From Bacteroidales bacterium UBA6244 (GTDB taxonomy: Bacteria; Bacteroidota; Bacteroidia; Bacteroidales; F082), in the NCBI GenBank assembly GCA_002440885.1, contig DJVY01000030.1, positions 1-39,265 of the forward strand: 39,265 nt of DNA, given 5' to 3'. Each line of letters starts with the position of its first letter. The first letter of the stretch is position 1. The notes beneath the pieces were generated by a model, which did no database searches, was not told where the DNA came from, and saw nothing but the letters and a program-made list of their open reading frames with translations. Below are positions 32,061-39,265 of the stretch, in pieces. The position numbers were made by a program, and so were the translations under genes.

Positions 32061-32459
32061 TGCTTTCCTATTGCTTTTTATTGAAATGCCCGGACTATCG
32101 TTAGCATTGTCATAAACCTCACCGCAGGCAAGGATAACAACATTGATATTGTTTATTGATCAATACCGGAGCAACGCCACCTTGTCGTATGAATTGGTTG
32201 CGGCTGCCTTCAAATAACTGAAAGCCTACCCTTTACCGTCAGGCAATTTATTGCTTTCCCTGACTTTGGCGGGTAAAAAGCTCATGTCACTTTGAGAGCG
32301 GCATCCAAAAAAACTAATACTAACACAGATAAAAAGCAGGTGGAAATCGGGTTTATGTGAGCAGGCCAGTGATTAGCGCACAAACACCCTGATATCGGAA
32401 AATTTTTCTTAAACGATTCCTGTTAGCCTTGACTGGTTCTTCAACGATCGCTAGCATCT
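32061..32459. other. Gene-free stretch with a long hairpin
   Basis: No gene is seen. At 32232-32277 TTTACC-GTCAGG pairs with CCTGAC and GGTAAA with a 7-nt bulge and an inner CAAT/ATTG stem, perhaps a terminator or structured RNA after the T9SS gene. A perfect 12-bp palindrome TATTGATCAATA lies at 32154-32165. The wtp promoter begins at 32460. Confidence 0.45.
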
Positions 32460-32489
32460 TTTGCCATCCACCAAAAATCCGTAACTTTG
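32460..32489 (+). promoter_or_regulatory. Consensus promoter of the wtp operon
   Basis: TTTG (32460-32463) and TAACTTTG (32482-32489) are separated by 18 bases, the best full match to the Bacteroidota -33/-7 consensus in the window besides that of ATPase copy 1. The leader is about 18 nt, so there is no room for a molybdenum-cofactor riboswitch. Confidence 0.75.
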
Positions 32490-32511
32490 TCTGCTTATAA
32501 ACATCATTGTT

Positions 32512-33444
32512 ATGGATCGTCCGCTTTTAAAAACTTTTACCCTTTTTGTACTGGTTTTATTGGTTGTGATGGTAACAGGGTGTAAGCCCGACACCGACAA
32601 AATTGTTGTTTTTCATGCCGGCAGTTTATCCGTCCCGCTTAAAGAAATGGCCAAAGAATTTGAAGCACGGCATCCCGGTGTGCACATCCAGCTCGAAAGC
32701 ACGGGAAGCCTCACCTGTGTCAGAAAAATTACGGACCTGAAAAAACCATGCGATGTGCTGGCTGTTGCAGATTATGCCCTGATTGATGAGCTCATGATTC
32801 CGCAATATGCCGATTACAATATTCAGTTTGCCTCCAATGAACTGGCACTTGGGTATTTAAAAGAAAAACCTATCGCTCAACACCTTACCTCCGATAACTG
32901 GCACGAAATCCTTCTTAACCCAAAAGTACATTACGGCAGAGCTGATCCAAACCAGGACCCGGTGGGCTACCGAACGGTGATCGCGTTGGGGTTGGCCGAA
33001 AAAATGACCGATCACGATAGCCTGCAACACCAAATCCTGAAAAAAGACAACAAATTTATCCGTCCAAAAGGCACTGAATTACTTCCTTTACTGGAAGTGG
33101 GTGCTATCGATTTTATCTTCAATTATCGGTCGGTGCTCATGCAACATGGGCTGGGAATTCTGCCTTTGTCCGACAGCTTAAACCTAAGTCACCCTGAACT
33201 GGATGACTGGTATGCAAGCTCCTGCACCGAGGTAAACGGAACTACACAAAACGAAATGATTCAGGTTTGCGGAGAAGCTATGGTTTACGGCCTCTGCAAG
33301 CCAAAAAGCAGCCTGCATCCGCTTACAGATGAATTTCTAAAGTTTATCGTAACTGAAGGACGCGATATCCTGCAAAAAAACGGACAACCGGCTCTTAATC
33401 CCACACTTACAGCAAAATCAACCACCAAACCATCGTGGTTTTAA
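32512..33444 (+). CDS. wtpA: Tungstate/molybdate ABC transporter substrate-binding lipoprotein
   Basis: 310 residues. The signal peptide ends in a lipobox (VTGC, C24). The mature protein is a type 2 periplasmic binding fold of the ModA/WtpA group: IVVFHAGSLSVPLKEMAKEF at 31-50, DVLAVADYALIDELM, and the conserved GRADPNQDPVGYR, which includes acidic residues that coordinate the oxyanion metal in WtpA. The C-terminal lobe contains FNYRSVLMQHGLG and EAMVYGLCKPKS. It delivers tungstate or molybdate to the WtpBC permease; the sequence does not decide which metal. First gene of a four-gene operon; the next gene begins 12 bases later. Confidence 0.88.
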   Translation: MDRPLLKTFTLFVLVLLVVMVTGCKPDTDKIVVFHAGSLSVPLKEMAKEFEARHPGVHIQLESTGSLTCVRKITDLKKPCDVLAVADYALIDELMIPQYADYNIQFASNELALGYLKEKPIAQHLTSDNWHEILLNPKVHYGRADPNQDPVGYRTVIALGLAEKMTDHDSLQHQILKKDNKFIRPKGTELLPLLEVGAIDFIFNYRSVLMQHGLGILPLSDSLNLSHPELDDWYASSCTEVNGTTQNEMIQVCGEAMVYGLCKPKSSLHPLTDEFLKFIVTEGRDILQKNGQPALNPTLTAKSTTKPSWF

Positions 33445-33456
33445 TACGAACAAAAA

Positions 33457-34524
33457 ATGAAAAGAATTCTACGCTATGCCGTCACTATCTTGTTGATTCC
33501 GATAATAATAGGTTGCGTGTCGCCTGAGCCGAAAAAAGCCGATCACCACCCTGCTGTGTCGGTAGACTCCCTGGACGCCACCAACGATTTTTACGATAAC
33601 GAGGTCACCCATCTTCTGCCAGCAGAAGTGGTGATAGTTGACGGGGAAACCTCACAAACCTTTACCATCGACTTGAACAGCCTGCCGTTGCATTCGGTTA
33701 TTGTGAAAGAAACCAAACTTGAAGGCGACAGCAACCGGTTCGTAGGAGCTTACCGTTACGATGGACCATCGTTGTACGATCTGCTCAACAATTGTCCACT
33801 GGTAAAGAAAAACGCGGCTGGCTTCAACCCCATCATCGATGCGTATGTCGAAATAAGCAATGCCGCAGGAGAGAAAGCTGTGTTCAGTTGGGGAGAAATT
33901 TTCTATCCTATACACCGCCACGAAATCATTATCGGCACACAGGTTATGCAGATTGTACCATCTAAAACCAAGGATTATTGGCCATTGCCCGAAAAAGCAC
34001 GGGTTGTGGCTGCCGCTGATCTGCTTACCGAACGCAACATCAGCCAACCAACAAAAATTACCATCAAATCGCTCGACAGGGATTTTGAAGTACGAAAAAA
34101 CCTCCAACCCATGTATTCACCTGAGATCAGATTGTACGACCGGGGAAATGAAATTGAGCAAATACAGACTATGCCTGAAGGAACCCTGATGAATTATCCC
34201 AATATCTTTTATGGCCGGGGAAAAGGTATCCATGCCGTTACGCCCTTCGAAGGTATCTTGCTGAAAGAATTACTCCGTCCGCATTTTCCGCTTACACGCG
34301 AGGCTCTGCAAACCGGCCTGTTCACCATATCGGCAGCCGACGGTTACAGAGCAGCCTTTACCTACAGCGAAATAATGAACCGCAACGATCAGTCGGAAGT
34401 GCTGCTTATCGACGAAGCCGACAACGATGGAGGAGCCTTTTTGATTTACCCGGCAGCCGATTTTTTCTCCGACCGTGCCATCAAATCTGTTTCCGGCATC
34501 TGGTACGATGAAAATAAAAGATAA
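33457..34524 (+). CDS. Lipoprotein with two sulfite-oxidase-type (molybdopterin-like) folds
   Basis: 355 residues; the signal peptide ends at IIGC (C20), giving a lipoprotein. It contains two internal units of the fold seen in molybdopterin-dependent oxidoreductases of the sulfite oxidase type: unit 1 at about 98-205 (YRYDGPSLYDLLNN, AYVEISNAAGEKAVFSWGEI, KARVVAAADLL) and unit 2 at about 260-350 (VTPFEGILLKELLRPHFPLT, ISAADGYRAAFTYSEIMNR, AFLIYPAADFFSD). The molybdenum-ligating cysteine expected in sulfite oxidases is not visible. It lies between wtpA and wtpB, which are normally adjacent, so it is probably part of tungstate/molybdate handling: a binding, sensing or transfer lipoprotein. That role is inferred from context. 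It is related to unnamed 'molybdopterin-dependent oxidoreductase-like' lipoproteins. Confidence 0.7.
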   Translation: MKRILRYAVTILLIPIIIGCVSPEPKKADHHPAVSVDSLDATNDFYDNEVTHLLPAEVVIVDGETSQTFTIDLNSLPLHSVIVKETKLEGDSNRFVGAYRYDGPSLYDLLNNCPLVKKNAAGFNPIIDAYVEISNAAGEKAVFSWGEIFYPIHRHEIIIGTQVMQIVPSKTKDYWPLPEKARVVAAADLLTERNISQPTKITIKSLDRDFEVRKNLQPMYSPEIRLYDRGNEIEQIQTMPEGTLMNYPNIFYGRGKGIHAVTPFEGILLKELLRPHFPLTREALQTGLFTISAADGYRAAFTYSEIMNRNDQSEVLLIDEADNDGGAFLIYPAADFFSDRAIKSVSGIWYDENKR

Positions 34525-34546
34525 CCTTTAACACAAGAGAATAAAA

Positions 34547-35335
34547 ATGAATCACCGACTCAACCGCTTCTCAATTCTGTTCATGCTTGCCGGCGGGCTT
34601 GTGTTACTCTTTGTCATAGCCCCACTTGTTGGGTTGTTTTTACAGACCAGCGGCGTTTCCATCGTTAAAACCCTGCACGACCACGAGGTAACCCACAGCA
34701 TCTTACTCACCCTGACTACTGCAATGGGCGCAACCTTGATATTTAGTTTGGGAATAATTCCTTTGGCCTGGCTGATGGCCCATCACCAATTCAGAGGGAA
34801 ACGCATCATCCATGGCCTCATCGACCTACCGGTGGTAATACCACATACGGCAGCCGGGATCGCTTTGCTGAGTGTGTTCTCCGACCAAAGCCTCCTGGGT
34901 AGCGGAGCCTCCTTTTTCGGCCTCAGTTTCGTAGGTACTTCTGCCGGCATCGTAATAGCCATGGCTTTTGTAAGTCTTCCCTTCTTGTTTAATGCTGCCC
35001 GCGACAGTTTCGAGTCAATAGACAAACGACTTGAACATGCGGCCATGAACCTGGGAGCCAGTCAAATGCAAACCTTTTTCCGGGTTTCCTTGCCGCTGGC
35101 AAAAAACGGCATCATCTCCGGTATGATCATGATGTTCGCCCGTGGCATGAGCGAATTCGGGGCTGTGGTGATTATTGCCTACTACCCCATGATTACCCCG
35201 GTGATGATTTTCGATCGTTTTGCCTCCTTCGGGCTGGAGGCGTCGCGCCCCATCGCTTTGATATTTATTGTTATTGCCCTGGCAGTTTTTGTTCTCATCC
35301 GTCTAATCACACGAAAAAGTTTTGCTGTACGTTAA
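34547..35335 (+). CDS. wtpB: Tungstate/molybdate ABC transporter permease
   Basis: 262 residues with about six transmembrane helices. The cytoplasmic EAA-type loop is HAAMNLGASQMQTFFRVSLP and the helix after it is the permease hallmark (GIISGMIMMFARGMSEFGAV). It belongs to the CysT/ModB/WtpB family. It forms the channel dimer in the inner membrane, coupled to WtpC. It lies 22 bases after the lipoprotein gene and overlaps the start of wtpC by 14 bases. Confidence 0.9.
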   Translation: MNHRLNRFSILFMLAGGLVLLFVIAPLVGLFLQTSGVSIVKTLHDHEVTHSILLTLTTAMGATLIFSLGIIPLAWLMAHHQFRGKRIIHGLIDLPVVIPHTAAGIALLSVFSDQSLLGSGASFFGLSFVGTSAGIVIAMAFVSLPFLFNAARDSFESIDKRLEHAAMNLGASQMQTFFRVSLPLAKNGIISGMIMMFARGMSEFGAVVIIAYYPMITPVMIFDRFASFGLEASRPIALIFIVIALAVFVLIRLITRKSFAVR

Positions 35336-36017
35336 AAACCTAAATCTGCAAGCGGGAGATTTTAAAGTTCCCGACACCTCCTTTGATGTAAAAAAAGGGG
35401 AGTACTATTTTCTACTCGGAGAAAGCGGATCGGGTAAATCTTTAATTTTGGAAGCCATTGCCGGAATTCAAAAAATAAAATCGGGAGAGGTTTGGGTAAA
35501 CAACCTCAACATTACCCACCTTCCGATGCATCAAAGGCGAGTAGGACTTGTTTTTCAGAGCCTGGCCTTATTTCCCCACCTCACCGTGATGGACAACATT
35601 GCCTTTCCACTACAACGACGCGGAATAAAATGGCCACAGGTAGAAAAAGAAGTTGTGCAGATGGCGCAACGATTGTCCATTGCGCATGTGCTGAAACGCA
35701 AACCTGGCACACTGAGTGGCGGAGAGCACCAGCGGGTAGCGTTGGCCCGCACCCTGATTATGAAGCCCGATATGCTGCTGCTCGATGAACCGCTGTCGTC
35801 GCTCGACATCCTGCTTAAAGAAGAAATGGTTGAATTGCTCCGCGAGTTGCACCAACAAGGACAAACTATTTTACATGTAACCCACGACTACCGTGTAGTT
35901 GGAAGCCTGGCCAATCGCATTTCAATCATTCAAAAAGGCATACTGCTGCAAACCGGAACCCCACAGGAAATTGCCTCCAACCCAAAATGCAAACTGGCTT
36001 CGCGCCTTGTGGTTTAA
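35322..36017 (+). CDS. wtpC: Tungstate/molybdate ABC transporter ATP-binding protein
   Basis: 231 residues from a TTG start at 35322, inside wtpB; no ATG is available near the N-terminus. Walker A GESGSGKS (33-40), Q-loop LVFQSLALFPHLTV (77-90), signature LSGGEHQ (131-137), Walker B LLLDEP (152-157) and switch histidine H188. It hydrolyses ATP to drive import through WtpB. It ends after the nucleotide-binding domain (about 230 residues), lacking the C-terminal TOBE/ModE-like regulatory domain of ModC/WtpC proteins of about 350 residues. Overlap with wtpB implies translational coupling. Confidence 0.9.
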   Translation: MLYVKNLNLQAGDFKVPDTSFDVKKGEYYFLLGESGSGKSLILEAIAGIQKIKSGEVWVNNLNITHLPMHQRRVGLVFQSLALFPHLTVMDNIAFPLQRRGIKWPQVEKEVVQMAQRLSIAHVLKRKPGTLSGGEHQRVALARTLIMKPDMLLLDEPLSSLDILLKEEMVELLRELHQQGQTILHVTHDYRVVGSLANRISIIQKGILLQTGTPQEIASNPKCKLASRLVV

Positions 36018-36092
36018 TGCCGGTTTTCACGAATCTTAATGCCCAAAGCCTTGTATTTATCGAAAAGCAGGTCTGTCTATGTAAATTGAGGT
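36018..36092. other. Short intergenic region without clear terminator
   Basis: 75 bases between the wtpC stop and the convergent broken barrel gene. No strong hairpin with T-run is visible; the wtp transcript may read into the opposite strand of the barrel gene. Confidence 0.35.
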
Positions 36093-36672
36093 TTAAAACT
36101 CGTGATGATAAGCCATACTAAAGGTAACGGGTAATGGCTCTGTAAAGTTTTCGATATAGGGGTTGTTTTTTAGCATCTCAACGTCATCACTATATTCATT
36201 TGAGCGCACAGGAACCATTAGTGACACGTTAAATCCGTTGGCTTTCTTCTTCCCAAAACGCATTTCCATCCCTAAACCGAAACTGGGCCAACGTAAACCT
36301 TATTGTATTCCGCGCTCCTTCCACATAAATGGCCGAATTTGTTCCATACATTGCCAGGGCGTACAGTCTGAAAGGCTTTTCCACTTTTTTAGGCATGAGA
36401 TACCCCTTTAGTCCAGCGCCATAACCAGCATCGACCATATAATAACCACCCGAAATAAAAATCCCCAGTCGTGAAATAGGTGTATATTCCAGTTGTACAC
36501 CAAGCAACCCACCGTTTTCGATACCCAAACCTACACCAAAATCCAGGCGGTTTCGGTCTTGAAAACCCACATTTTTGTTTTCGATCTTTTGGTAAGTGAA
36601 GGCCTGTTGTGCCTCTGCTGTCACAGCCAAAAACATGAGAAATGTCCAAAAGAGTAATGCTTTTCTTTTCAT
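36093..36672 (-). pseudogene. Outer-membrane barrel protein gene with two frameshifts
   Basis: The gene begins at 36672 with a signal peptide (KRKALLFWTFLMFLAVTAEA) and barrel strands (LDFGVGLGIENGGLLGVQLE, GIFISGGYYMVDAGY, RLYALAMYG). The frame runs to a stop at 36229, but the coding signal shifts twice before that. Near 36312-36316 the frame giving EYNKVYVGP takes over, and near 36284-36288 the frame giving SFGLGMEMRFGKKKANGF takes over, running on through FNVSLMVPVRS and PLPVTFSMAYHHEF to a stop at 36093-36095. Each shift is explained by one missing base (the second in a run of Cs on the coding strand). The joined protein would be about 191 residues with a normal barrel end (HHEF). It is either a recent pseudogene or carries two sequencing errors. 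The -7 box TAAATTTG is at 36726-36733. Confidence 0.8.
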
Positions 36673-36725
36673 AATGATTCGGTTTAATATGATTTAAACA
36701 TTGTTACAGGTTAATTTTCCAGCAA

Positions 36726-36733
36726 CAAATTTA
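36726..36733 (-). promoter_or_regulatory. -7 box TAAATTTG upstream of the broken barrel gene
   Basis: Exact TAnnTTTG match on the minus strand, with an expected leader of about 50 nt before the ATG at 36672. Its presence suggests the gene was active recently. Confidence 0.45.
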
Positions 36734-36785
36734 TTTCATTTTTTCCTTTCAGTTAGTAGACGAAATAAGTATATTCTTGATTGCC

Positions 36786-37559
36786 CTACTTTTTTACCCA
36801 AGGAATTAATGCCCTGCGTTCTTTTGGATAATCAGGAAATTGTCGTTTATACCAATGGTGATGGTTGAGTGCTCTGGGAATCAGGTTGGCCATCGTCCAC
36901 AGCGAAAAAGCTGCTGCCGGCCAGCACCAGCTCATCACAGCCCAGCCCATCCATTCGATGATCTCACCCAATAAGTTTGGAGAAGAAACTCGCCTGAACA
37001 GACCCCTTGTCGGAATATAATAACCTTGGTTTCTTCCTTTACGCAAACTGATCAGGTGATAATCAGAAGACATGTTTAAATACATGCCTCCGGCAAACAA
37101 TATTATGCCCACAACAAAACGCGGGTCGTATAACCAGCTCATAGCATAGGTATTAGTCAGGTAACCAAACCAATAACCATTAAAAAATCCATTGATCAGG
37201 TTAAAAAACACGGCCAGCATAACAATGACCAAAGGCATGGGTTTGCCTGATGATCTCATCATGAAAGGAAAAATGAAAATGCGGTGTATATAGTGAATCA
37301 TAAACAAGCCGAAAATGATAAGCAACGGAAGGGTTTTCTCAACCGGACCTGTAAAAAACAGCCAGACAAACACCACTATAACAGGCAGTTCCATGATAAA
37401 CCAACCCCAACGGGCAGGAATAACAGCCCCCCATTTTCTGCTGGCATGGCGGCCATATGGAACAGTTATTTTTAACAGGATGGGGAAAATGGCCACAGCC
37501 ATCAACGCCCAGATAAAGAGTAGGATGAAAAATAATTCGCGTGAAATCATCGTATCCAA
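36786..37559 (-). CDS. Steroid 5-alpha-reductase-like membrane enzyme
   Basis: 257 residues with six or seven transmembrane helices. It belongs to the 3-oxo-5-alpha-steroid 4-dehydrogenase (Steroid_dh) family: the N-terminal GRHASRKWGAVIPARWGWFI block, then HYIHRIFIFPF, and the C-terminal signature region GYYIPTRGLFRRVSSPNLLG followed by EIIEWMGWAV, PRALNHHHWY and FPDYPKERRALIPWV. The family reduces the double bond of 3-oxo-4-ene steroids and related enones with NADPH. Its gene overlaps the upstream SDR gene by 13 bases, so they are one operon, and the partner resembles 3-beta-hydroxysteroid dehydrogenase. Substrate identity (sterol, bile acid, polyprenol or other) cannot be told from sequence. 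Confidence 0.87.
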   Translation of the reverse strand: MDTMISRELFFILLFIWALMAVAIFPILLKITVPYGRHASRKWGAVIPARWGWFIMELPVIVVFVWLFFTGPVEKTLPLLIIFGLFMIHYIHRIFIFPFMMRSSGKPMPLVIVMLAVFFNLINGFFNGYWFGYLTNTYAMSWLYDPRFVVGIILFAGGMYLNMSSDYHLISLRKGRNQGYYIPTRGLFRRVSSPNLLGEIIEWMGWAVMSWCWPAAAFSLWTMANLIPRALNHHHWYKRQFPDYPKERRALIPWVKK

Positions 37560-38533
37560 TTTTGGTTTTTGTACCAGTTAATGGCGTCAGCTACCGTATC
37601 GGTGATGGGTCGTGGATTAAAACCGAAATCAGCTTTTGCTTTGTCCCAAGACATGAATCCCGAACCTGTTCGCAGGATGTCCAACGAATCGCGGGTGTAA
37701 AGTGGTCTGGTTTGGGTAATAGCGGAGTAAAGCGTTGTAAACGGAATCCCGGCGTAACCCATCCAAAAAGGGATTACGGCACGAAGCACTTTGTGTGGCG
37801 AAAGTTGCTGAATGATCGAAGCCAATTGAGCCAGCGATACCCACTCACCGGCAAGAATATACTTCTGGCCGCTACTCCCTGAATCTATAGCCTTTACAGC
37901 CACATCACACACATCGCGCACATCGACCCAATAGTATCCTCCGGGTACAATAACCGGTAACCGCCCCTGATACATCTGCATCATCATTTGGCCTGTAAGC
38001 GACGGTTTGTTGTCGTTTGGCCCTAATATGGCGGCAGGCGACAATACTACAACTTCAAGTTGCGAACCGGCGGCTTCCATCACCATTTCCTCAGCAAGTG
38101 CTTTTGTTTTTTTATAGGGCACCTTCGAGTTAAGGTCGAGCAGCGTGTTTTCATCCACTTTTTCGTCAAAACCGTTCATCTGAAAAGCATCAACAGAACT
38201 GAAATGAATTAAACGCGGAACGCCCGTTCTTTCACAAGCCTGAATAATGTTTTGGGTTCCGGTAACATTTACATCGTAAAGTGCCTTTTCCGAAGTACCG
38301 CCAATTGAGATAAGTGCTGCCACATGAATAACAACATCAGCCTGTTGACAGAGTTTTTCGAGCCCAGCCTTATCAAACAAATCTCCATCTACAATCTCAA
38401 CAGGCACACCCTTTAAGGCCTCTGATGATCTACGCACCAAGACCTTAACCTTAAACCCTTTATCGGCAAGTAGCCTGATCAGGTTTGCACCAACATGTCC
38501 GGTAGCCCCGGTTACGGCGATGGTCTTTCTCAA
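37547..38533 (-). CDS. NAD-dependent epimerase/3-beta-hydroxysteroid dehydrogenase-like SDR
   Basis: 328 residues, extended short-chain dehydrogenase/reductase. The nucleotide-binding motif TGATGHVG is at 8-15, an acidic DGDLFD at about 49-54, serine in HFSSVDAF (112-113) and the catalytic YKKTK (Y140, K144). The C-terminal half contains the substrate loop VPGGYYWVDVRDVC typical of dihydroflavonol-reductase/3-beta-HSD-like members. It overlaps the 5-alpha-reductase-like gene downstream by 13 bases and starts 12 bases after the acid phosphatase gene. It probably oxidises or reduces a hydroxyl at a position related to the partner's substrate, but a sugar or lipid substrate is also possible. Confidence 0.85.
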   Translation of the reverse strand: MRKTIAVTGATGHVGANLIRLLADKGFKVKVLVRRSSEALKGVPVEIVDGDLFDKAGLEKLCQQADVVIHVAALISIGGTSEKALYDVNVTGTQNIIQACERTGVPRLIHFSSVDAFQMNGFDEKVDENTLLDLNSKVPYKKTKALAEEMVMEAAGSQLEVVVLSPAAILGPNDNKPSLTGQMMMQMYQGRLPVIVPGGYYWVDVRDVCDVAVKAIDSGSSGQKYILAGEWVSLAQLASIIQQLSPHKVLRAVIPFWMGYAGIPFTTLYSAITQTRPLYTRDSLDILRTGSGFMSWDKAKADFGFNPRPITDTVADAINWYKNQNWIR

Positions 38534-38545
38534 AATCTTTGCTTT

Positions 38546-39265
38546 TTATGGACAGTCAATGCCCTGCATCAAGGTTATTTCAAGTGAATCCTGGTTTATC
38601 TTGCTGTTGTTAAGTCCCAAATTCTGTGTCCACGTACCATAGCCCGGATTGGGCAGGACAATAAACCGGTTACCAAACAATTCAGCTTGTTCTATCGCTG
38701 TTTTGTTCCTGATGAGGTTGTCAGTAATTTCATAATCGGCAGAAAAATCGGAGAGATTGTCTCCAAATAGCAAGACAATTTCGTACCCTTCTGTCAATAC
38801 CTGCTGCCGACGGGTTTCTTTCTCTGTAGCTGACACACGCAACAACACATGAGCAGAATCAGCTTGAGGCAAACCCACTTTTCTAAGGTTATTTATGGTG
38901 GATGACAACACGTTGGTCTTGCGGTTAGAGATATAAAAAATCGCTACACCAAGCCGGTCGGCTTCTTGTAAAAACGAAACCACTCCGGGCACAGGTTCAG
39001 CAGCTTCCATATTACACCATTCATTCCAACATGTCGGATATTGTAATTCGTCGCGAACCTGAGTCGCCTGAAAAGGAATATTGTTCAGTACTGTTTCGTC
39101 AATATCGAGTACCACAGCCAGTTTTTTCTGTTCGGTATTTGCAGCAATCTCCTCCTTCAAACGAACCGCGGCAAGATTATAAGCCTGATAACAAAGTGCT
39201 TTATATTCAGGTGCGTGTTGAACAAAAATGGTGGCCATCGTCAGGCGCTCATTGGTTTCCGGTTT
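38546..39265 (-). CDS. HAD-family acid phosphatase, e(P4)-like (5' end outside window)
   Basis: The frame is open to the right edge, so the N-terminus is missing; the ATG at 39238 is probably internal, since the preceding nine codons (NERLT and others) continue the family pattern and match e(P4)-like proteins that read ATLWVQ...AEYKALCYQAYN. Visible are the HAD IIIB catalytic DIDETVLNN (nucleophile and acid aspartates), ISNRK motif and GDNLSDF acidic motif. The family includes class B/C acid phosphatases and lipoprotein e(P4), which hydrolyse nucleoside monophosphates at the outer membrane. It precedes the SDR gene by 12 bases, so it may be co-transcribed with the steroid-like pair. Confidence 0.85.
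   Translation of the reverse strand, partial: KPETNERLTMATIFVQHAPEYKALCYQAYNLAAVRLKEEIAANTEQKKLAVVLDIDETVLNNIPFQATQVRDELQYPTCWNEWCNMEAAEPVPGVVSFLQEADRLGVAIFYISNRKTNVLSSTINNLRKVGLPQADSAHVLLRVSATEKETRRQQVLTEGYEIVLLFGDNLSDFSADYEITDNLIRNKTAIEQAELFGNRFIVLPNPGYGTWTQNLGLNNSKINQDSLEITLMQGIDCP

Noticed and set aside
32464..32511. Molybdenum-cofactor riboswitch ahead of wtpA
   Set aside because: The promoter leaves a leader of about 18 nt, too short for any known riboswitch.

Overview
The window looks like chromosomal DNA of a member of the Bacteroidota, probably an environmental Bacteroidales or Marinilabiliales-type anaerobe or facultative organism (the order is my inference). The evidence is: three secreted proteins ending in type IX secretion (T9SS) sorting domains, TAnnTTTG -7 promoter boxes ahead of many genes, an sdh/frd operon in C-A-B order with a single fused diheme-type cytochrome b, a TonB receptor with a carboxypeptidase-like N-terminal extension, ECF sigma factors paired with membrane proteins, and AraC/TPR hybrid regulators. 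No rRNA, tRNA, CRISPR array, insertion-sequence transposase or phage gene was found.

Layout. 1-1031: a secreted protein with YadA-like beta-roll repeats, cut by the window edge. 1216-2973: membrane-bound TPR/AraC regulator. 2974-3668: non-coding block of 7-bp repeats and hairpins. 3669-7189: two convergent T9SS cargo proteins separated by a repeat element. 7722-11108: succinate dehydrogenase/fumarate reductase operon sdhC-sdhA-sdhB. 11316-12605: Xaa-Pro aminopeptidase. 12695-13869: two coupled DUF2202 ferritin-like proteins. 14046-18555: oligopeptidase B and a TonB-dependent receptor. 19130-20329 and 25601-26758: two AAA_14/DUF4143 ATPases, each with an inverted repeat at its promoter. 20803-23417: a barrel-like protein and a PspC/LiaF-like envelope-stress pair. 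23683-25473: lepA.

26845-32060 holds two ECF sigma modules. The first is a sigma factor with an autoregulatory-looking ECF promoter followed by a single-pass membrane anti-sigma candidate. The second is a sigma factor, then a protein that appears to span both membranes (cytoplasmic anti-sigma segment, one inner-membrane helix, C-terminal outer-membrane barrel), then a secreted TIGR03790/T9SS protein. This second module is the most interesting system in the window. It resembles the recently described dual-membrane-spanning anti-sigma factors of Bacteroides, here with a secreted partner.

32512-36017 is a tungstate/molybdate ABC importer operon (wtpA, wtpB, wtpC). It carries an extra lipoprotein between wtpA and wtpB that contains two degenerate sulfite-oxidase-type folds. 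36093-36672 is an outer-membrane barrel gene broken by two single-base frameshifts. 36786-38533 is an overlapping pair coding for a 3-beta-hydroxysteroid-dehydrogenase-like SDR and a steroid 5-alpha-reductase-like membrane enzyme. 38546-39265 is an e(P4)-type acid phosphatase cut by the right edge.
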